From JAATGA01 sp047605605 (lineage in GTDB: Bacteria; Pseudomonadota; Alphaproteobacteria; Rhodobacterales; Rhodobacteraceae): a stretch of 46,261 bases of DNA. This document shows positions 16,276 to 24,234 of this stretch, in pieces. Where the stretch lies: contig JASGFG010000024.1 in assembly GCA_047605605.1 (NCBI GenBank), forward strand, positions 1 to 46,261, in the 5' to 3' direction. A model generated the notes under the pieces. The model had not been told where the DNA came from and did no database searches. It saw nothing but the letters and a program-made list of their open reading frames with translations. How positions within the stretch are numbered: position 1 is the stretch's first letter; every line of letters begins with the position of its first letter. Made by a program: the position numbers and the translations under genes.

Positions 16276-16959
16276 ATGTCGGATTTCGGATACCGCCCGC
16301 CACCCATACGTCTGCTGGACCAGAAGCTGACCCTCGACCCCGAGGTCGAGACGATGATGAACGAAATGGCGCTGAAGGCGCTGGCCGAGCGGCTGTTCAA
16401 CCCGCGCTGGCAGTTGTCGACGCCCTATATCCAGCGGCTACTTGCGCTGGCGCCGGCAATGCCCGCCCCTTCGCCCTCGCCCACGCCGGGGTTTCTGAAC
16501 CCGCCGCAGTCGCCGCAATTCTCGCCTGCCCCGGCCCTGCCCACCGCGTCGGGCCTGCCCAAACCGGGCGAGGTTTCGGATGTGCTCGGCGCGCTGTGGA
16601 AGCTGCCGGTGGTGCAGACCCATGCCGGGGTCCTGCTGGGCCGGCTGAAAAGCGGCGCGAACAGCGTGGTGACGGATTTCCGCAACAGCGGCGCCGGGGG
16701 CAAGATCGGCATGATCAGCGTCGCCGGCGTCTTTACCGCCGCTGTCCTGACGCCGATTCTGGCCAATCAGCCGATGCGCGAGGCCGGATTGAACCTGATC
16801 AAGGGCAAGGACATTCCCGTGCCGGGGCTGAACGGCTGGTCCTTCATGCTGGTGGACGATCTGGTGGTCAAGCCCGAAGGCGCCGGCGGCAGGCCCGCCA
16901 GCACCCCCAACCCCGGCAATGTCAGCGGCTTCATGATCAAGTTCGAGGGCGAGTTCTGA
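16276..16959 (+). CDS. Unknown protein with Pro-rich linker
   Basis: A 227-residue protein of no family I recognise. The N-terminal 60 residues are helical (LDPEVETMMNEMALKALAERLF). A Pro/Ser-rich stretch follows (about 65-105), then a helical part. From about 150 there is a hydrophobic segment (KIGMISVAGVFTAAVLTPILA) and a strand-rich tail ending GFMIKFEGEF. The layout might suit a protein that associates with a membrane or inserts into one, but this is a guess. No strong ribosome binding site precedes 16276. It converges on the VOC gene with 24 bases between stops. Confidence 0.65.
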   Translation: MSDFGYRPPPIRLLDQKLTLDPEVETMMNEMALKALAERLFNPRWQLSTPYIQRLLALAPAMPAPSPSPTPGFLNPPQSPQFSPAPALPTASGLPKPGEVSDVLGALWKLPVVQTHAGVLLGRLKSGANSVVTDFRNSGAGGKIGMISVAGVFTAAVLTPILANQPMREAGLNLIKGKDIPVPGLNGWSFMLVDDLVVKPEGAGGRPASTPNPGNVSGFMIKFEGEF

Positions 16960-16983
16960 CCCCGCCCCCCACCCTCGACCTTT

Positions 16984-17766
16984 CTAGGGCTGGCCGCCCT
17001 TGCGCGGACCGACAAGGCCGAACCAGGCGCCCTCGGGGTCGGTCGCGACGATGATGAACCGGCCGCCCGGCACCTCGGACGGGCCGAAATGCACTGTGCC
17101 GCCGCCATCCTGCAAGGCCCCGTGCGCTCGGTCGATGTCAGGCACGCCGAAATAGAACAGGAAGGACGGTGGACGGCCATCCATGGCCCGGAACACCGCG
17201 CCGATGGCGCGGCCGCCGACATCGACGAATGTGTAATCGCCGTTCTCGCCCATCGGCATCGCGCCGCTTTTCCGCCATCCGAACCGGGCGCCCCAGAAGG
17301 CCAGCGCCTCGTCCGGCACGGGGGTGGCCATCTCGTTCCAGTTGCAATGGCCCGCGGCCATCGGGTCGAAGGCGGTGCTGACCTGATCCGACGTGCCCCG
17401 CATGATGTAGAAGGGCACTCCCTGCGGGTCGGCGACAAAGGCGAAACGGCCCACGCCGGGAATGTCGGTGGGCGCGATGAACTGCCTGCCGCCCGCCGAC
17501 AGGATCGCCGCCGCACTGGCATCCACGTCATCGACGCCGACATATCCGGCCCAGTTCGGCGGCATCGACCCGTCGGTGCCGGAAAGCTCCAGCATTCCGC
17601 CGATCGCCGTGCCGCCGCTGTGCCACAGCCGATAGCCACGATCGACCCCTCCGGGCGGGCTGCTGGTGGTCCAGCCCACCACCTCGCCGTAAAAGGCCGC
17701 CGCCCCCTCGGGGTCGGGGGTCATCAGCTCATACCAGATGAAATCGCCCTGAACATTGCGCGCCAT
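16984..17766 (-). CDS. Tandem VOC (glyoxalase/bleomycin resistance fold) protein
   Basis: A 260-residue protein made of two VOC domains. The first (about 5-122) starts GDFIWYELMTPDPEGAAAFYGEVVGW and ends FAFVADPQGVPFYIM. The second (about 140-255) starts NWNEMATPVPDEALAFWGARFGW and ends IIVATDPEGAWFGLVG. Such tandem proteins include metal-dependent dioxygenases, isomerases and small-molecule binding proteins; substrate cannot be inferred. It lies 7 bases downstream of the DUF1428 gene and is probably cotranscribed with it, opposite a MarR regulator. Confidence 0.88.
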   Translation of the reverse strand: MARNVQGDFIWYELMTPDPEGAAAFYGEVVGWTTSSPPGGVDRGYRLWHSGGTAIGGMLELSGTDGSMPPNWAGYVGVDDVDASAAAILSAGGRQFIAPTDIPGVGRFAFVADPQGVPFYIMRGTSDQVSTAFDPMAAGHCNWNEMATPVPDEALAFWGARFGWRKSGAMPMGENGDYTFVDVGGRAIGAVFRAMDGRPPSFLFYFGVPDIDRAHGALQDGGGTVHFGPSEVPGGRFIIVATDPEGAWFGLVGPRKGGQP

Positions 17767-17773
17767 GATGCCC

Positions 17774-18124
17774 TCACTCTCCCGAGACGGGCGAGAAACC
17801 GCCATAGATCATGCGCTTGCCGTCGAATGGCATCTGGCCGAGCGCCGCCATCCGCGGATCGTCCATCATCTGCTGCATGGCCGTGTCGGCGACCTGTTTC
17901 GAGGGGAATTCCATCCAGGAAAACACCACGACTTCTCCCTCTTTCGCATCGACCGCCCGGTAAAAGTCGGTCTGCCTGCCATGCGGCACATCCTCGCCCC
18001 AGCAGTCGATGCAGCGCGTCGCGCCGAATTCGGCGGCGAGTTTAGCGAAGTCTTTGGAAAAGCGGGTGAATTCATCCTTGCGCCCTGCCTCGACGGCGCA
18101 GACGGAACCGGTAACGTAAGTCAT
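17774..18124 (-). CDS. DUF1428 family protein
   Basis: A 116-residue protein starting TYVTGSVCAVEAGRKDEFTRFSKDFA, with the family centre CIDCWGEDVPHGRQTDFYRAVDAKEGEVVVFSWMEFPSKQVAD and the end GKRMIYGGFSPV. This is the DUF1428 (YbaA-like) layout, a dimeric ferredoxin-like fold of unknown function. AAAGGAAG precedes the start. It is the first gene of a pair with the VOC protein and is divergent from a MarR regulator, 79 bases apart, which suggests control by it. Confidence 0.9.
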   Translation of the reverse strand: MTYVTGSVCAVEAGRKDEFTRFSKDFAKLAAEFGATRCIDCWGEDVPHGRQTDFYRAVDAKEGEVVVFSWMEFPSKQVADTAMQQMMDDPRMAALGQMPFDGKRMIYGGFSPVSGE

Positions 18125-18153
18125 CGTGCTTCCTTTCTGTTGCGAGTCAAACG

Positions 18154-18192
18154 GTTGATAACAACCTATTGACGATTTACGTTTGTATCAAC
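18154..18192. promoter_or_regulatory. Candidate MarR operator pair
   Basis: GTTGATAACAAC at 18154-18165 and, inverted, GTTGATACAAAC at 18192-18181 match at 10 of 12 bases. The pair lies in the gap between the divergent DUF1428 and MarR genes, and TTGACG at 18169-18174 lies between the two sites. It is a plausible shared operator. Confidence 0.5.
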
Positions 18193-18203
18193 ATAAATGT
18201 TTC

Positions 18204-18638
18204 ATGACACGCCCGGTTCCCTTCCAGATGACGCTTCAGGTTCGCGATACCTGCCTTTGCCTGCACGCCCAGCGGGCCGCGCGGGCGCTGGCGCGGCGCT
18301 TTGACCAGGCGCTGAAACCCTTTGGCCTGACCAACGGCCAGTTTTCACTGCTGATGGCGCTGAACCGGCCCGAACCGCCTGCCCTTGGGCCGGTGGCGCG
18401 GCTGCTGGCGATGGACCGCACCACGCTGACCGCCGCGCTGAAACCGCTGGAGCGCGCGGGCCTGGTCGAAACCGCGACCGACCCCGAGGATCGGCGCAGC
18501 CGCCTGCTGGTCCTGACGCAGGCCGGGCAGGACCGGCTGGCCGCCGCCCTGCCCGCCTGGTGCGCCCTTCATGCCGAGGTCGAGACCGCGGTGGACGATC
18601 CGGCGGCATTGCGCGTGGGACTGGCCGCGCTGTCCTGA
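18204..18638 (+). CDS. MarR family transcriptional regulator
   Basis: A 144-residue winged-helix repressor. The recognition region reads PALGPVARLLAMDRTTLTAALKPLERAGLVE, and the wing reads TDPEDRRSRLLVLTQAGQDRL. N-terminal cysteines in RDTCLCLHAQRAAR could be redox sensors, but this is a guess. The start at 18204 is supported by the predicted operators just upstream; an ATG at 18228 is possible. MarR proteins usually control the adjacent divergent genes, here DUF1428 and VOC. A glutathione S-transferase follows on the same strand, 59 bases downstream. Confidence 0.9.
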   Translation: MTRPVPFQMTLQVRDTCLCLHAQRAARALARRFDQALKPFGLTNGQFSLLMALNRPEPPALGPVARLLAMDRTTLTAALKPLERAGLVETATDPEDRRSRLLVLTQAGQDRLAAALPAWCALHAEVETAVDDPAALRVGLAALS

Positions 18639-18697
18639 CGGGGGTTGCGTCCGGCCCCGGCGCGCGGATCATGCACCCCGCAGCAAAGGAGGCGACG

Positions 18698-19390
18698 ATG
18701 ATCGACCTGCACTATTGGCCCACGCCCAACGGCTGGAAAATCTCCATCGCGCTGGAAGAGATGGGGCTGCCCTATGCCGTCCATTATGTGAACATCGGCG
18801 CGGGCGACCAGTTCAAACCCGAGTTTCTGGCGATTTCCCCGAACAACCGGATGCCCGCCATCGTCGACAGCGACGGCCCCGGCGGCACGCCTGTCTCGGT
18901 CTTCGAATCGGGGGCGATCCTGCAATATCTGGCTCGCAAGACCGGCAAGTTCCAGGGCGCGTCAGAGCGGGACCGGATCGCGGTGGACGAATGGCTGTTC
19001 TGGCAGGTGGGCGGCGTGGGGCCGATGGCCGGACAGGCGCACCACTTCCTGAAATACGCCCCGGCGATGGACCCTCCGCAGGAGCTGCCCTATGCCAAGG
19101 ACCGCTACCGGCGCGAGGTCGGGCGGCTTTACGGCGTGCTGGACAAGCGGCTGGCCACCAACCGCTATGTGGCCGGGGATTTCCTGTCCATCGCCGATTT
19201 CGCGATATGGCCCTGGGCCTCGCTTTGGCAAGGGCAGGAACAGGTGCTGGAGGACAAGCCCCATTTGTCCCGTTGGCTGGACGAGCTTGCCGCCCGTCCC
19301 GGCGTTCAGGCCGGCCGCGCCCTGGGGGCGGAAAAGCGCAGCGATGCGGCGCAGGACCGCAAGGCGCAGGATGTGCTGTTCAAGCGATAA
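18698..19390 (+). CDS. Glutathione S-transferase family protein (YfcG/Nu-class like)
   Basis: A 230-residue two-domain protein. The thioredoxin-fold N-domain begins IDLHYWPTPNGWKISIALEEMGLPY and has the glutathione-binding SPNNRMPAIVD (about 46-56) and FESGAILQYLARKTG (about 69-83). The helical C-domain contains WLFWQVGGVGPMAGQAHHF and GDFSIADFAIWPW-like elements. This matches the disulfide-bond reductase type of the YfcG group. AAGGAGG precedes the ATG. It may be under the same MarR control as the genes upstream. Confidence 0.92.
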   Translation: MIDLHYWPTPNGWKISIALEEMGLPYAVHYVNIGAGDQFKPEFLAISPNNRMPAIVDSDGPGGTPVSVFESGAILQYLARKTGKFQGASERDRIAVDEWLFWQVGGVGPMAGQAHHFLKYAPAMDPPQELPYAKDRYRREVGRLYGVLDKRLATNRYVAGDFLSIADFAIWPWASLWQGQEQVLEDKPHLSRWLDELAARPGVQAGRALGAEKRSDAAQDRKAQDVLFKR

Positions 19391-19406
19391 CGCCGCGCTA
19401 AATGAA

Positions 19407-19433
19407 AACAGGCGGGTCAAAGACCCGCCTGTT
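19407..19433. terminator. Bidirectional terminator between GST and small-protein gene
   Basis: AACAGGCGGGTC and GACCCGCCTGTT form a perfect 12-bp stem with loop AAA. On the minus strand it runs into TTTTCATTT. It lies between two convergent genes, so it can serve both, more strongly the minus-strand gene. Confidence 0.8.
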
Positions 19434-19454
19434 GAAATGATGCCGTGCTGACGA

Positions 19455-19736
19455 TCAGCGTGCAGGGGCCGGCGTGGTGGCGGTGGTGCTGTTGCTATCG
19501 TCGTCGTCGTTGCTGATCACGGCGGCCAGGGCGACGGCGCCCAGAATCGCGACCGGGACAGCGGCGCCGCCCATGCTGCCGAAGGACGGCGTGGTGGGCG
19601 CAGAGCTGGACGAGCCTTCCTGAACCACGACGACCGGCTCGGGTTCCGGGGTGGCAGTGTTCAGACCGCCCGCATAAGCGGCCGATACCGACGAGATCGC
19701 AACCGCAGAAGCGATAAGGGTCTTGGTAATGCTCAT
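19455..19736 (-). CDS. Small exported Rhodobacterales-type protein
   Basis: A 93-residue protein with signal peptide (1-22, SAAYA before GGLN), a Pro/Glu/Val segment (PEPEPVVVVQ), a Ser-rich stretch, a hydrophobic segment (VPVAILGAVALAAVI, about 60-75) and an Asp-rich end. I recall similar tiny proteins in many Rhodobacterales, sometimes misnamed ferrochelatase; the function is unknown. AGGAGG lies before the ATG. The strong ribosome binding site and terminator suggest an abundant product. Confidence 0.8.
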   Translation of the reverse strand: MSITKTLIASAVAISSVSAAYAGGLNTATPEPEPVVVVQEGSSSSAPTTPSFGSMGGAAVPVAILGAVALAAVISNDDDDSNSTTATTPAPAR

Positions 19737-19998
19737 GTGAGCCTCCTGTATATGCGCGAATTATTGTTTCCTGCCTAGCATGATGTCCCTGATGCGACAA
19801 GCAATCTTTCCCTTTTGCGGCAAAGGTCAGGCAAGGAATCGCCGGTAGACTGCGCAATTTTGCCACAGGCGCACAATCCTCCGGCAGAATAGGGGTGCGA
19901 GGGCACATCAACCCTGAATTGCAGACCCGTCATGCCGCAACGGGGCGACAGCCGCGCGGGGCTTGCGCGGTCGGGTCCGACTGCGTCATACCGGCAGC

Positions 19999-21105
19999 AT
20001 GACCACGCCGCGCTATACCCCGCTTGCCGCCACCCTGCCCTCCACCGTGCCCTTCGTCGGTCCCGAAGCGCAGGAACGCGCCCGTTCGCGCCGGTTCGCC
20101 GCGCGGCTGGGGGCGAATGAAAGCCTGTTCGGCCCTTCGCCCGCCGCGGTCGAAGCCATGGCCCGCGCCGCCCGCGACGTATGGATGTATGGCGACCCCG
20201 AGGTGCACGAGCTGCGCGCCGCGCTGGCCGCGATGCATGGCGTGACACCCGCGAACATCGTGGTGGGCGAGGGGATCGACGGCCTGCTGGGCTATCTGGT
20301 GCGTCTGATCGTTGGGCCGGGCGATGCGGTCGTGACCTCGGACGGGGCCTATCCGACCTTCAACTTTCACGTCGCAGGGTTCGGCGGCGTGCTGCACCGG
20401 GTTCCCTATCGCGCCGATCACGAAGACCCCGAGGCGCTGGCCCTTTGCGCGGCCGAGGTCGGGGCAAAGCTGGTCTATCTGGCCAACCCCGACAATCCCA
20501 TGGGCTCGCACCACGGGGCCGAGGTGGTCGGCCGGATGCTGGACGCCCTGCCCGACGGCACGCTTCTGGTCCTGGACGAGGCTTATGTCGAACTCGCGCC
20601 CGAAGGGACCGCCGCACAGGTGGCGCCGGACGATCCGCGGCTGATCCGAATGCGCACCTTTTCAAAGGCCTATGGAATGGCGGGGCTGCGCGTCGGCTAT
20701 GCGCTGGCGGCACCGGGCCTGATCGCGGCCTTCGACAAGGTCAGGAATCACTTCGGCATGGGGCGTATCGCGCAGGCGGGGGCTCTGGCCGCGGTCGAGG
20801 ATCGAGGCTGGCTGCCGGTCGTTCGCGACAGGGTGGCCGTGGCGCGGGCGCGGCTGTCGGACATCGCGCGCCGGAACGGGTTGATCCCCCTGCCCTCGGC
20901 CACCAACTTCGTCGCGCTGGACTGCGGGGCGGACGGGGCCTTCGCGCGGCGCGTCCTTACCGAGCTCGCGGCGCGCGATGTGTTCGTGCGGATGCCCGGT
21001 GTCGCGCCGCTGGATCGCTGCATCCGCGTCAGCCTGGGGGACGAGGCCGCATTGTCGGTCCTAGCCGCCGCCCTGCCTCAGGCGCTGGCCGCAGCAAGGG
21101 GCTGA
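19999..21105 (+). CDS. HisC-like PLP aminotransferase
   Basis: A 368-residue class I/II aminotransferase of the histidinol-phosphate type. It shows RLGANESLFGPSPAAVEAM (37-55), the cofactor aspartate in VLDEAYVE (D193), and the PLP lysine in TFSKAYGMAGLRVGYAL (K223). SDGAYPTFNFHV and NPDNPMGS are family motifs. HisC itself often lies in a histidine operon; here the gene is alone, so its substrate may be another amino acid such as tyrosine or phenylalanine. The start at 19999 lacks a strong ribosome binding site. Its stop abuts the stop of the convergent DUF4177 gene. Confidence 0.88.
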   Translation: MTTPRYTPLAATLPSTVPFVGPEAQERARSRRFAARLGANESLFGPSPAAVEAMARAARDVWMYGDPEVHELRAALAAMHGVTPANIVVGEGIDGLLGYLVRLIVGPGDAVVTSDGAYPTFNFHVAGFGGVLHRVPYRADHEDPEALALCAAEVGAKLVYLANPDNPMGSHHGAEVVGRMLDALPDGTLLVLDEAYVELAPEGTAAQVAPDDPRLIRMRTFSKAYGMAGLRVGYALAAPGLIAAFDKVRNHFGMGRIAQAGALAAVEDRGWLPVVRDRVAVARARLSDIARRNGLIPLPSATNFVALDCGADGAFARRVLTELAARDVFVRMPGVAPLDRCIRVSLGDEAALSVLAAALPQALAAARG

Positions 21106-21519
21106 CTATTCCGCCGCCAGATCGCGGCGGGCCGCGCCAAGCGCAGGCGCGCCAGAGACATCCGCCGCCACGACCGACGGGGCGGGAATGACAGGCGCGG
21201 GCGGAACCGGATCGGCCACCAGCGGCGCGGCGGCGGGCGAGACCCGCAGCGAAACGGGTTCATCGGTTCCCAGGGCGCCCTTGCGTGGCAAGGGCCGCGA
21301 GAAGACCAGCACATTCACAAAGGTCGTCTTCGTGCCGGTAAGGCCCGCCCGCTCCTCACAAGGCAGGGCGTCGGCCCGCACATAGGACCAGCCGTCGGCC
21401 CCCAGCTCGTTCATGAGCGTGGTCAGCGTCAGGGCAAAGCGGTCGGCCGAGGTCTTGACCCCCTTTGCCTTCTCGCCCTTGGTCGGCGCGGGAATGACCT
21501 TGTATTCATAGCATTGCAT
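21106..21519 (-). CDS. DUF4177-domain protein
   Basis: A 137-residue protein. Residues 1-75 (QCYEYKVIPAPTKGEKAKGVKTSADRFALTLTTLMNELGADGWSYVR) match the DUF4177 layout. The remainder is an Ala/Pro/Val-rich low-complexity tail. Function unknown. AGGAAG precedes the ATG at 21519. The gene is convergent with the aminotransferase gene. Confidence 0.85.
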   Translation of the reverse strand: MQCYEYKVIPAPTKGEKAKGVKTSADRFALTLTTLMNELGADGWSYVRADALPCEERAGLTGTKTTFVNVLVFSRPLPRKGALGTDEPVSLRVSPAAAPLVADPVPPAPVIPAPSVVAADVSGAPALGAARRDLAAE

Positions 21520-21802
21520 GGCGGCTTCCTGGCTGGGAACCGGCGCAGGATAGGCTTTGGCACCGGGATTTGAAAGAGCGGGGCGCAACGCCCGTGCGTG
21601 GCAAAGACGCCTGTGGCATCAATGCCTTGGCCCGGCGGGCAAAGCTCCCGGCGGTTTTGCGCCGACCGAGGGCAGAGGCGATGGCATTGTCATCAAGGGA
21701 AAAGGCTGTCGGGCACGCACAGGCGGCGCCCAACTGGTCCAGATCGCTGCTGCCTGTCATCGCGGCAGAACGCGGCCGGCCACGCACAGGCGGCCGTCGC
21801 CG
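21520..21802. other. Gap of 283 bases without a supported gene
   Basis: Lies between the starts and ends of minus-strand genes. It holds a 14-base direct repeat CACGCACAGGCGGC at 21714-21727 and 21781-21794. A reading frame on the minus strand here has no motif and poor coding character. No terminator for gatB was seen. Confidence 0.5.
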
Positions 21803-23314
21803 TCACAGACCCAGCTTTTCGGCCACCATGCGGTTGACCACCGCCGGATCGGCCTTGCCGCCCGTGGCCTTCAGCACCTGGCCCGTGAACCAGCCCGCCA
21901 GTTTCGCATTGACCTTGGCCTTTTCCACCTGCGCGGGGTTGGCGGCGATCAGATCGTCCAAGGCCTTTTCGATGGCACCGGTGTCGGTCACGGCCTTCAT
22001 CCCGCGCGCGGCCGCCACCTCGGCCGGGTCGCCGCCTTCGGTCCACAGGATCTCGAAGAGGTCCTTGGCCATCTTGCCGGTGATCTCGCCCTTGGCCAGA
22101 AGGTCCAGCAGCCCGCCCAATTGTGCAGCGGAAACAGGGCTTTCGGCGATGTTCTTCGACTCTTTGTTCAACCGCCCGAACAACTCGTTGATGACCCAGT
22201 TCGCGGCGATCTTGCCGTCGCGGCCCTGCGCCACCGAGTCGAAGAAGGCCGCCGCGTCCAGTTCGGCGGTCAGCACATTGGCGTCATAGTCGGTCAGGCC
22301 GAAATCGCCCATGAACCGGGCCTTTTTCGCATCCGGCAGTTCCGGCATCGACGCGGCGATGTCATCGACCCAGGCCTGTTCGATTTCCAGCGGCAGCAGG
22401 TCGGGGCACGGGAAGTAACGGTAATCGTGCGCCTCCTCCTTCGATCGCATCGAACGGGTTTCGTTCCTGTCGGGGTCGTAAAGGCGGGTTTCCTGGGTAA
22501 TCGTGCCGCCATCCTCCAGAATGGCGATCTGGCGACGCGCCTCGTAGTCGATGGCCAGTTGGATGAAGCGCATGGAGTTCATGTTCTTCAACTCGCAGCG
22601 GGTGCCCAGATGAGAAAAATCCTGCGTTTCCTGATATTTCTCATACTGGCCCGGGCGGCAGACCGACACGTTCACGTCGGCCCGCAGGTTGCCGTTCTGC
22701 ATGTTGCCGTCGCAGGTGCCCAAGTATCGCAGGATCTGCCGCAGCTTGACCACATAGGCCGCAGCCTCTTCCGGCCCGCGGATGTCGGGGCGAGACACGA
22801 TTTCCATCAGCGCCACGCCGGTACGGTTGAAATCGACGAAACTCATTGTCGGGTCCATGTCGTGGATCGACTTGCCCGCGTCCTGTTCCAGATGGATCCG
22901 CTCGATCCGCACGCTGCGGGCGATGCCGGGGGCCATTTCCACGATCACCTCGCCCTCGCCCACGATGGGATGGTAAAGCTGGCTGATCTGATAGCCCTGC
23001 GGCAAGTCGGGGTAGAAATAGTTCTTGCGGTCAAAGGCCGACCGCAGGTTGATCCCCGCCTTCAGCCCCAGCCCGGTCTTGACCGCCTGTTCCACGCAAT
23101 ATTCGTTGATGACCGGCAGCATCCCCGGCATGGCGGCATCGACAAAGGCCACGTTGGAGTTCGGCTCGGCCCCGAAAGCCGTCGAGGCGCCCGAGAACAG
23201 TTTCGCGTTGGACGACACCTGCGCGTGGATTTCCATCCCGATCACCAATTCCCAGTCGTGCTTTGCCCCAGCGATCACCTTGGGGGCGGGGGCGGTATAG
23301 GTCAGGTCCAGCAT
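21803..23314 (-). CDS. gatB: Aspartyl/glutamyl-tRNA(Asn/Gln) amidotransferase subunit B
   Basis: GatB is the kinase and tRNA-binding subunit of the GatCAB amidotransferase, which amidates Glu-tRNA(Gln) or Asp-tRNA(Asn). The 503-residue product starts near WELVIGMEIHAQVSSNAKLFSGAS. It has RKNYFYPDLPQGYQISQ, IHLEQDAGKSIHD, GVALMEIVSRPD, CDGNMQNGNLRADVNVSV and the C-terminal YqeY-like helical domain (KGEITGKMAKDLFE...). Length normal. GAGGAACCG stands before the ATG at 23314. gatA and gatC are not nearby. Confidence 0.97.
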   Translation of the reverse strand: MLDLTYTAPAPKVIAGAKHDWELVIGMEIHAQVSSNAKLFSGASTAFGAEPNSNVAFVDAAMPGMLPVINEYCVEQAVKTGLGLKAGINLRSAFDRKNYFYPDLPQGYQISQLYHPIVGEGEVIVEMAPGIARSVRIERIHLEQDAGKSIHDMDPTMSFVDFNRTGVALMEIVSRPDIRGPEEAAAYVVKLRQILRYLGTCDGNMQNGNLRADVNVSVCRPGQYEKYQETQDFSHLGTRCELKNMNSMRFIQLAIDYEARRQIAILEDGGTITQETRLYDPDRNETRSMRSKEEAHDYRYFPCPDLLPLEIEQAWVDDIAASMPELPDAKKARFMGDFGLTDYDANVLTAELDAAAFFDSVAQGRDGKIAANWVINELFGRLNKESKNIAESPVSAAQLGGLLDLLAKGEITGKMAKDLFEILWTEGGDPAEVAAARGMKAVTDTGAIEKALDDLIAANPAQVEKAKVNAKLAGWFTGQVLKATGGKADPAVVNRMVAEKLGL

Positions 23315-23492
23315 CGGTTCCTCGGGTCTTTCCGGGCAGGGGATGGGCCTTATTAGGCAGCGCGCCGCCTTTCGGCAAGGGCGGCCAGGGCGGATTCCCG
23401 CCCATCCCGACCTGGCGGGGTTGCCAGACTGAACCCCAGCCTGCAAAGGGCGCGGGCCGTGCAGACAGGTGCGGCGCCACTTTGACGGGACA

Positions 23493-24080
23493 ATGAAACC
23501 CAGAACGATTCTTGCGGGCATGGCGCTCGCCCTGACCGCCGCCTGCGTGAACGGAACCGAAACCGCGGCCGTGACGCCCGCGATGCGGTGGGACCACCGC
23601 CCCGAAGCCTCGACCTGGACGCAGCGCACGCTGGTGGCCGTCGCGGGCGAGGATGACGAACTGGCCGAACTGGTTCCCGCCGACATCAAGACCTTCTGCC
23701 CCGGCTACGAGACCGCCACCATGGCCGAACGCCGCGCCTTCTGGGTTGGCCTTCTGTCGGCCACGGCAAAGCATGAAAGCACCTGGAACCCGCGCGCCTC
23801 GGGGGGCGGCGGGCGCTATCTGGGCCTGATGCAGATCTCGCCCGCCACCGCGCGCCAATACGGCTGCGAGGCGCAAAGCGCGTCAGCCCTGAAGGACGGG
23901 ACCGCCAATCTGGCCTGCGCGGTGCAGATCATGGCGGTGCAGGTCGGCCGCGACAAGATGGTCGCGGGCGGCGGCACCAAGGGCATCGGCCGCGACTGGG
24001 GCCCGTTCCGCAGCAGCTCCAAACGCGCGGACATCGCGAAATGGACAGCCAGCCAGTCCTACTGCAAGGCGGGCGCCTGA
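23493..24080 (+). CDS. Lytic transglycosylase-like (SLT) lipoprotein
   Basis: A 195-residue protein with a lipoprotein signal (LTAAC, lipidated C18). The mature part contains an SLT-type fold: AKHESTWNPRAS with candidate catalytic E95, GRYLGLMQISPATARQYGC and a following AVQIMAVQVGRDKMVAGGG. Such enzymes cleave the glycan strands of peptidoglycan with formation of 1,6-anhydro ends. The gene is divergent from gatB and stands alone. Its small size places it among minimal SLT proteins; activity is inferred. Confidence 0.85.
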   Translation: MKPRTILAGMALALTAACVNGTETAAVTPAMRWDHRPEASTWTQRTLVAVAGEDDELAELVPADIKTFCPGYETATMAERRAFWVGLLSATAKHESTWNPRASGGGGRYLGLMQISPATARQYGCEAQSASALKDGTANLACAVQIMAVQVGRDKMVAGGGTKGIGRDWGPFRSSSKRADIAKWTASQSYCKAGA

Positions 24081-24087
24081 GCGTCTG

Positions 24088-24212
24088 CCCCTCTTTCCAG
24101 ACCCACATATCCCACGGGGGTGATGAGCGATCAGAAATCGTCCAGTGGACGATTTCCGCGAAGAACGCCCGGCCCGCGGCCGGGCCGGGACAGGGGGTGC
24201 AAACCCCCCGGG
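24088..24212 (+). repeat. Intergenic repeat, diverged copy D
   Basis: Keeps a CCCACATATCCCACGGGGGTG core related to copy C. It carries three inverted repeats: GAAATCGTCC agt GGACGATTTC (24134-24156, perfect 10-bp stem), a GGCCCGCGGCCGGGCC palindrome and GGGGGTGCAAACCCCC near 24193-24208. It lies between two convergent genes. Confidence 0.55.
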
Positions 24213-24234
24213 CGAGTCGGCGAAGGGCGCGCCA

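Noticed and set aside
21506..21787. Minus-strand frame of 93 codons in the gatB-DUF4177 gap
   Set aside because: No ribosome binding site, no motif, and it overlaps the start of the DUF4177 gene in a different frame.
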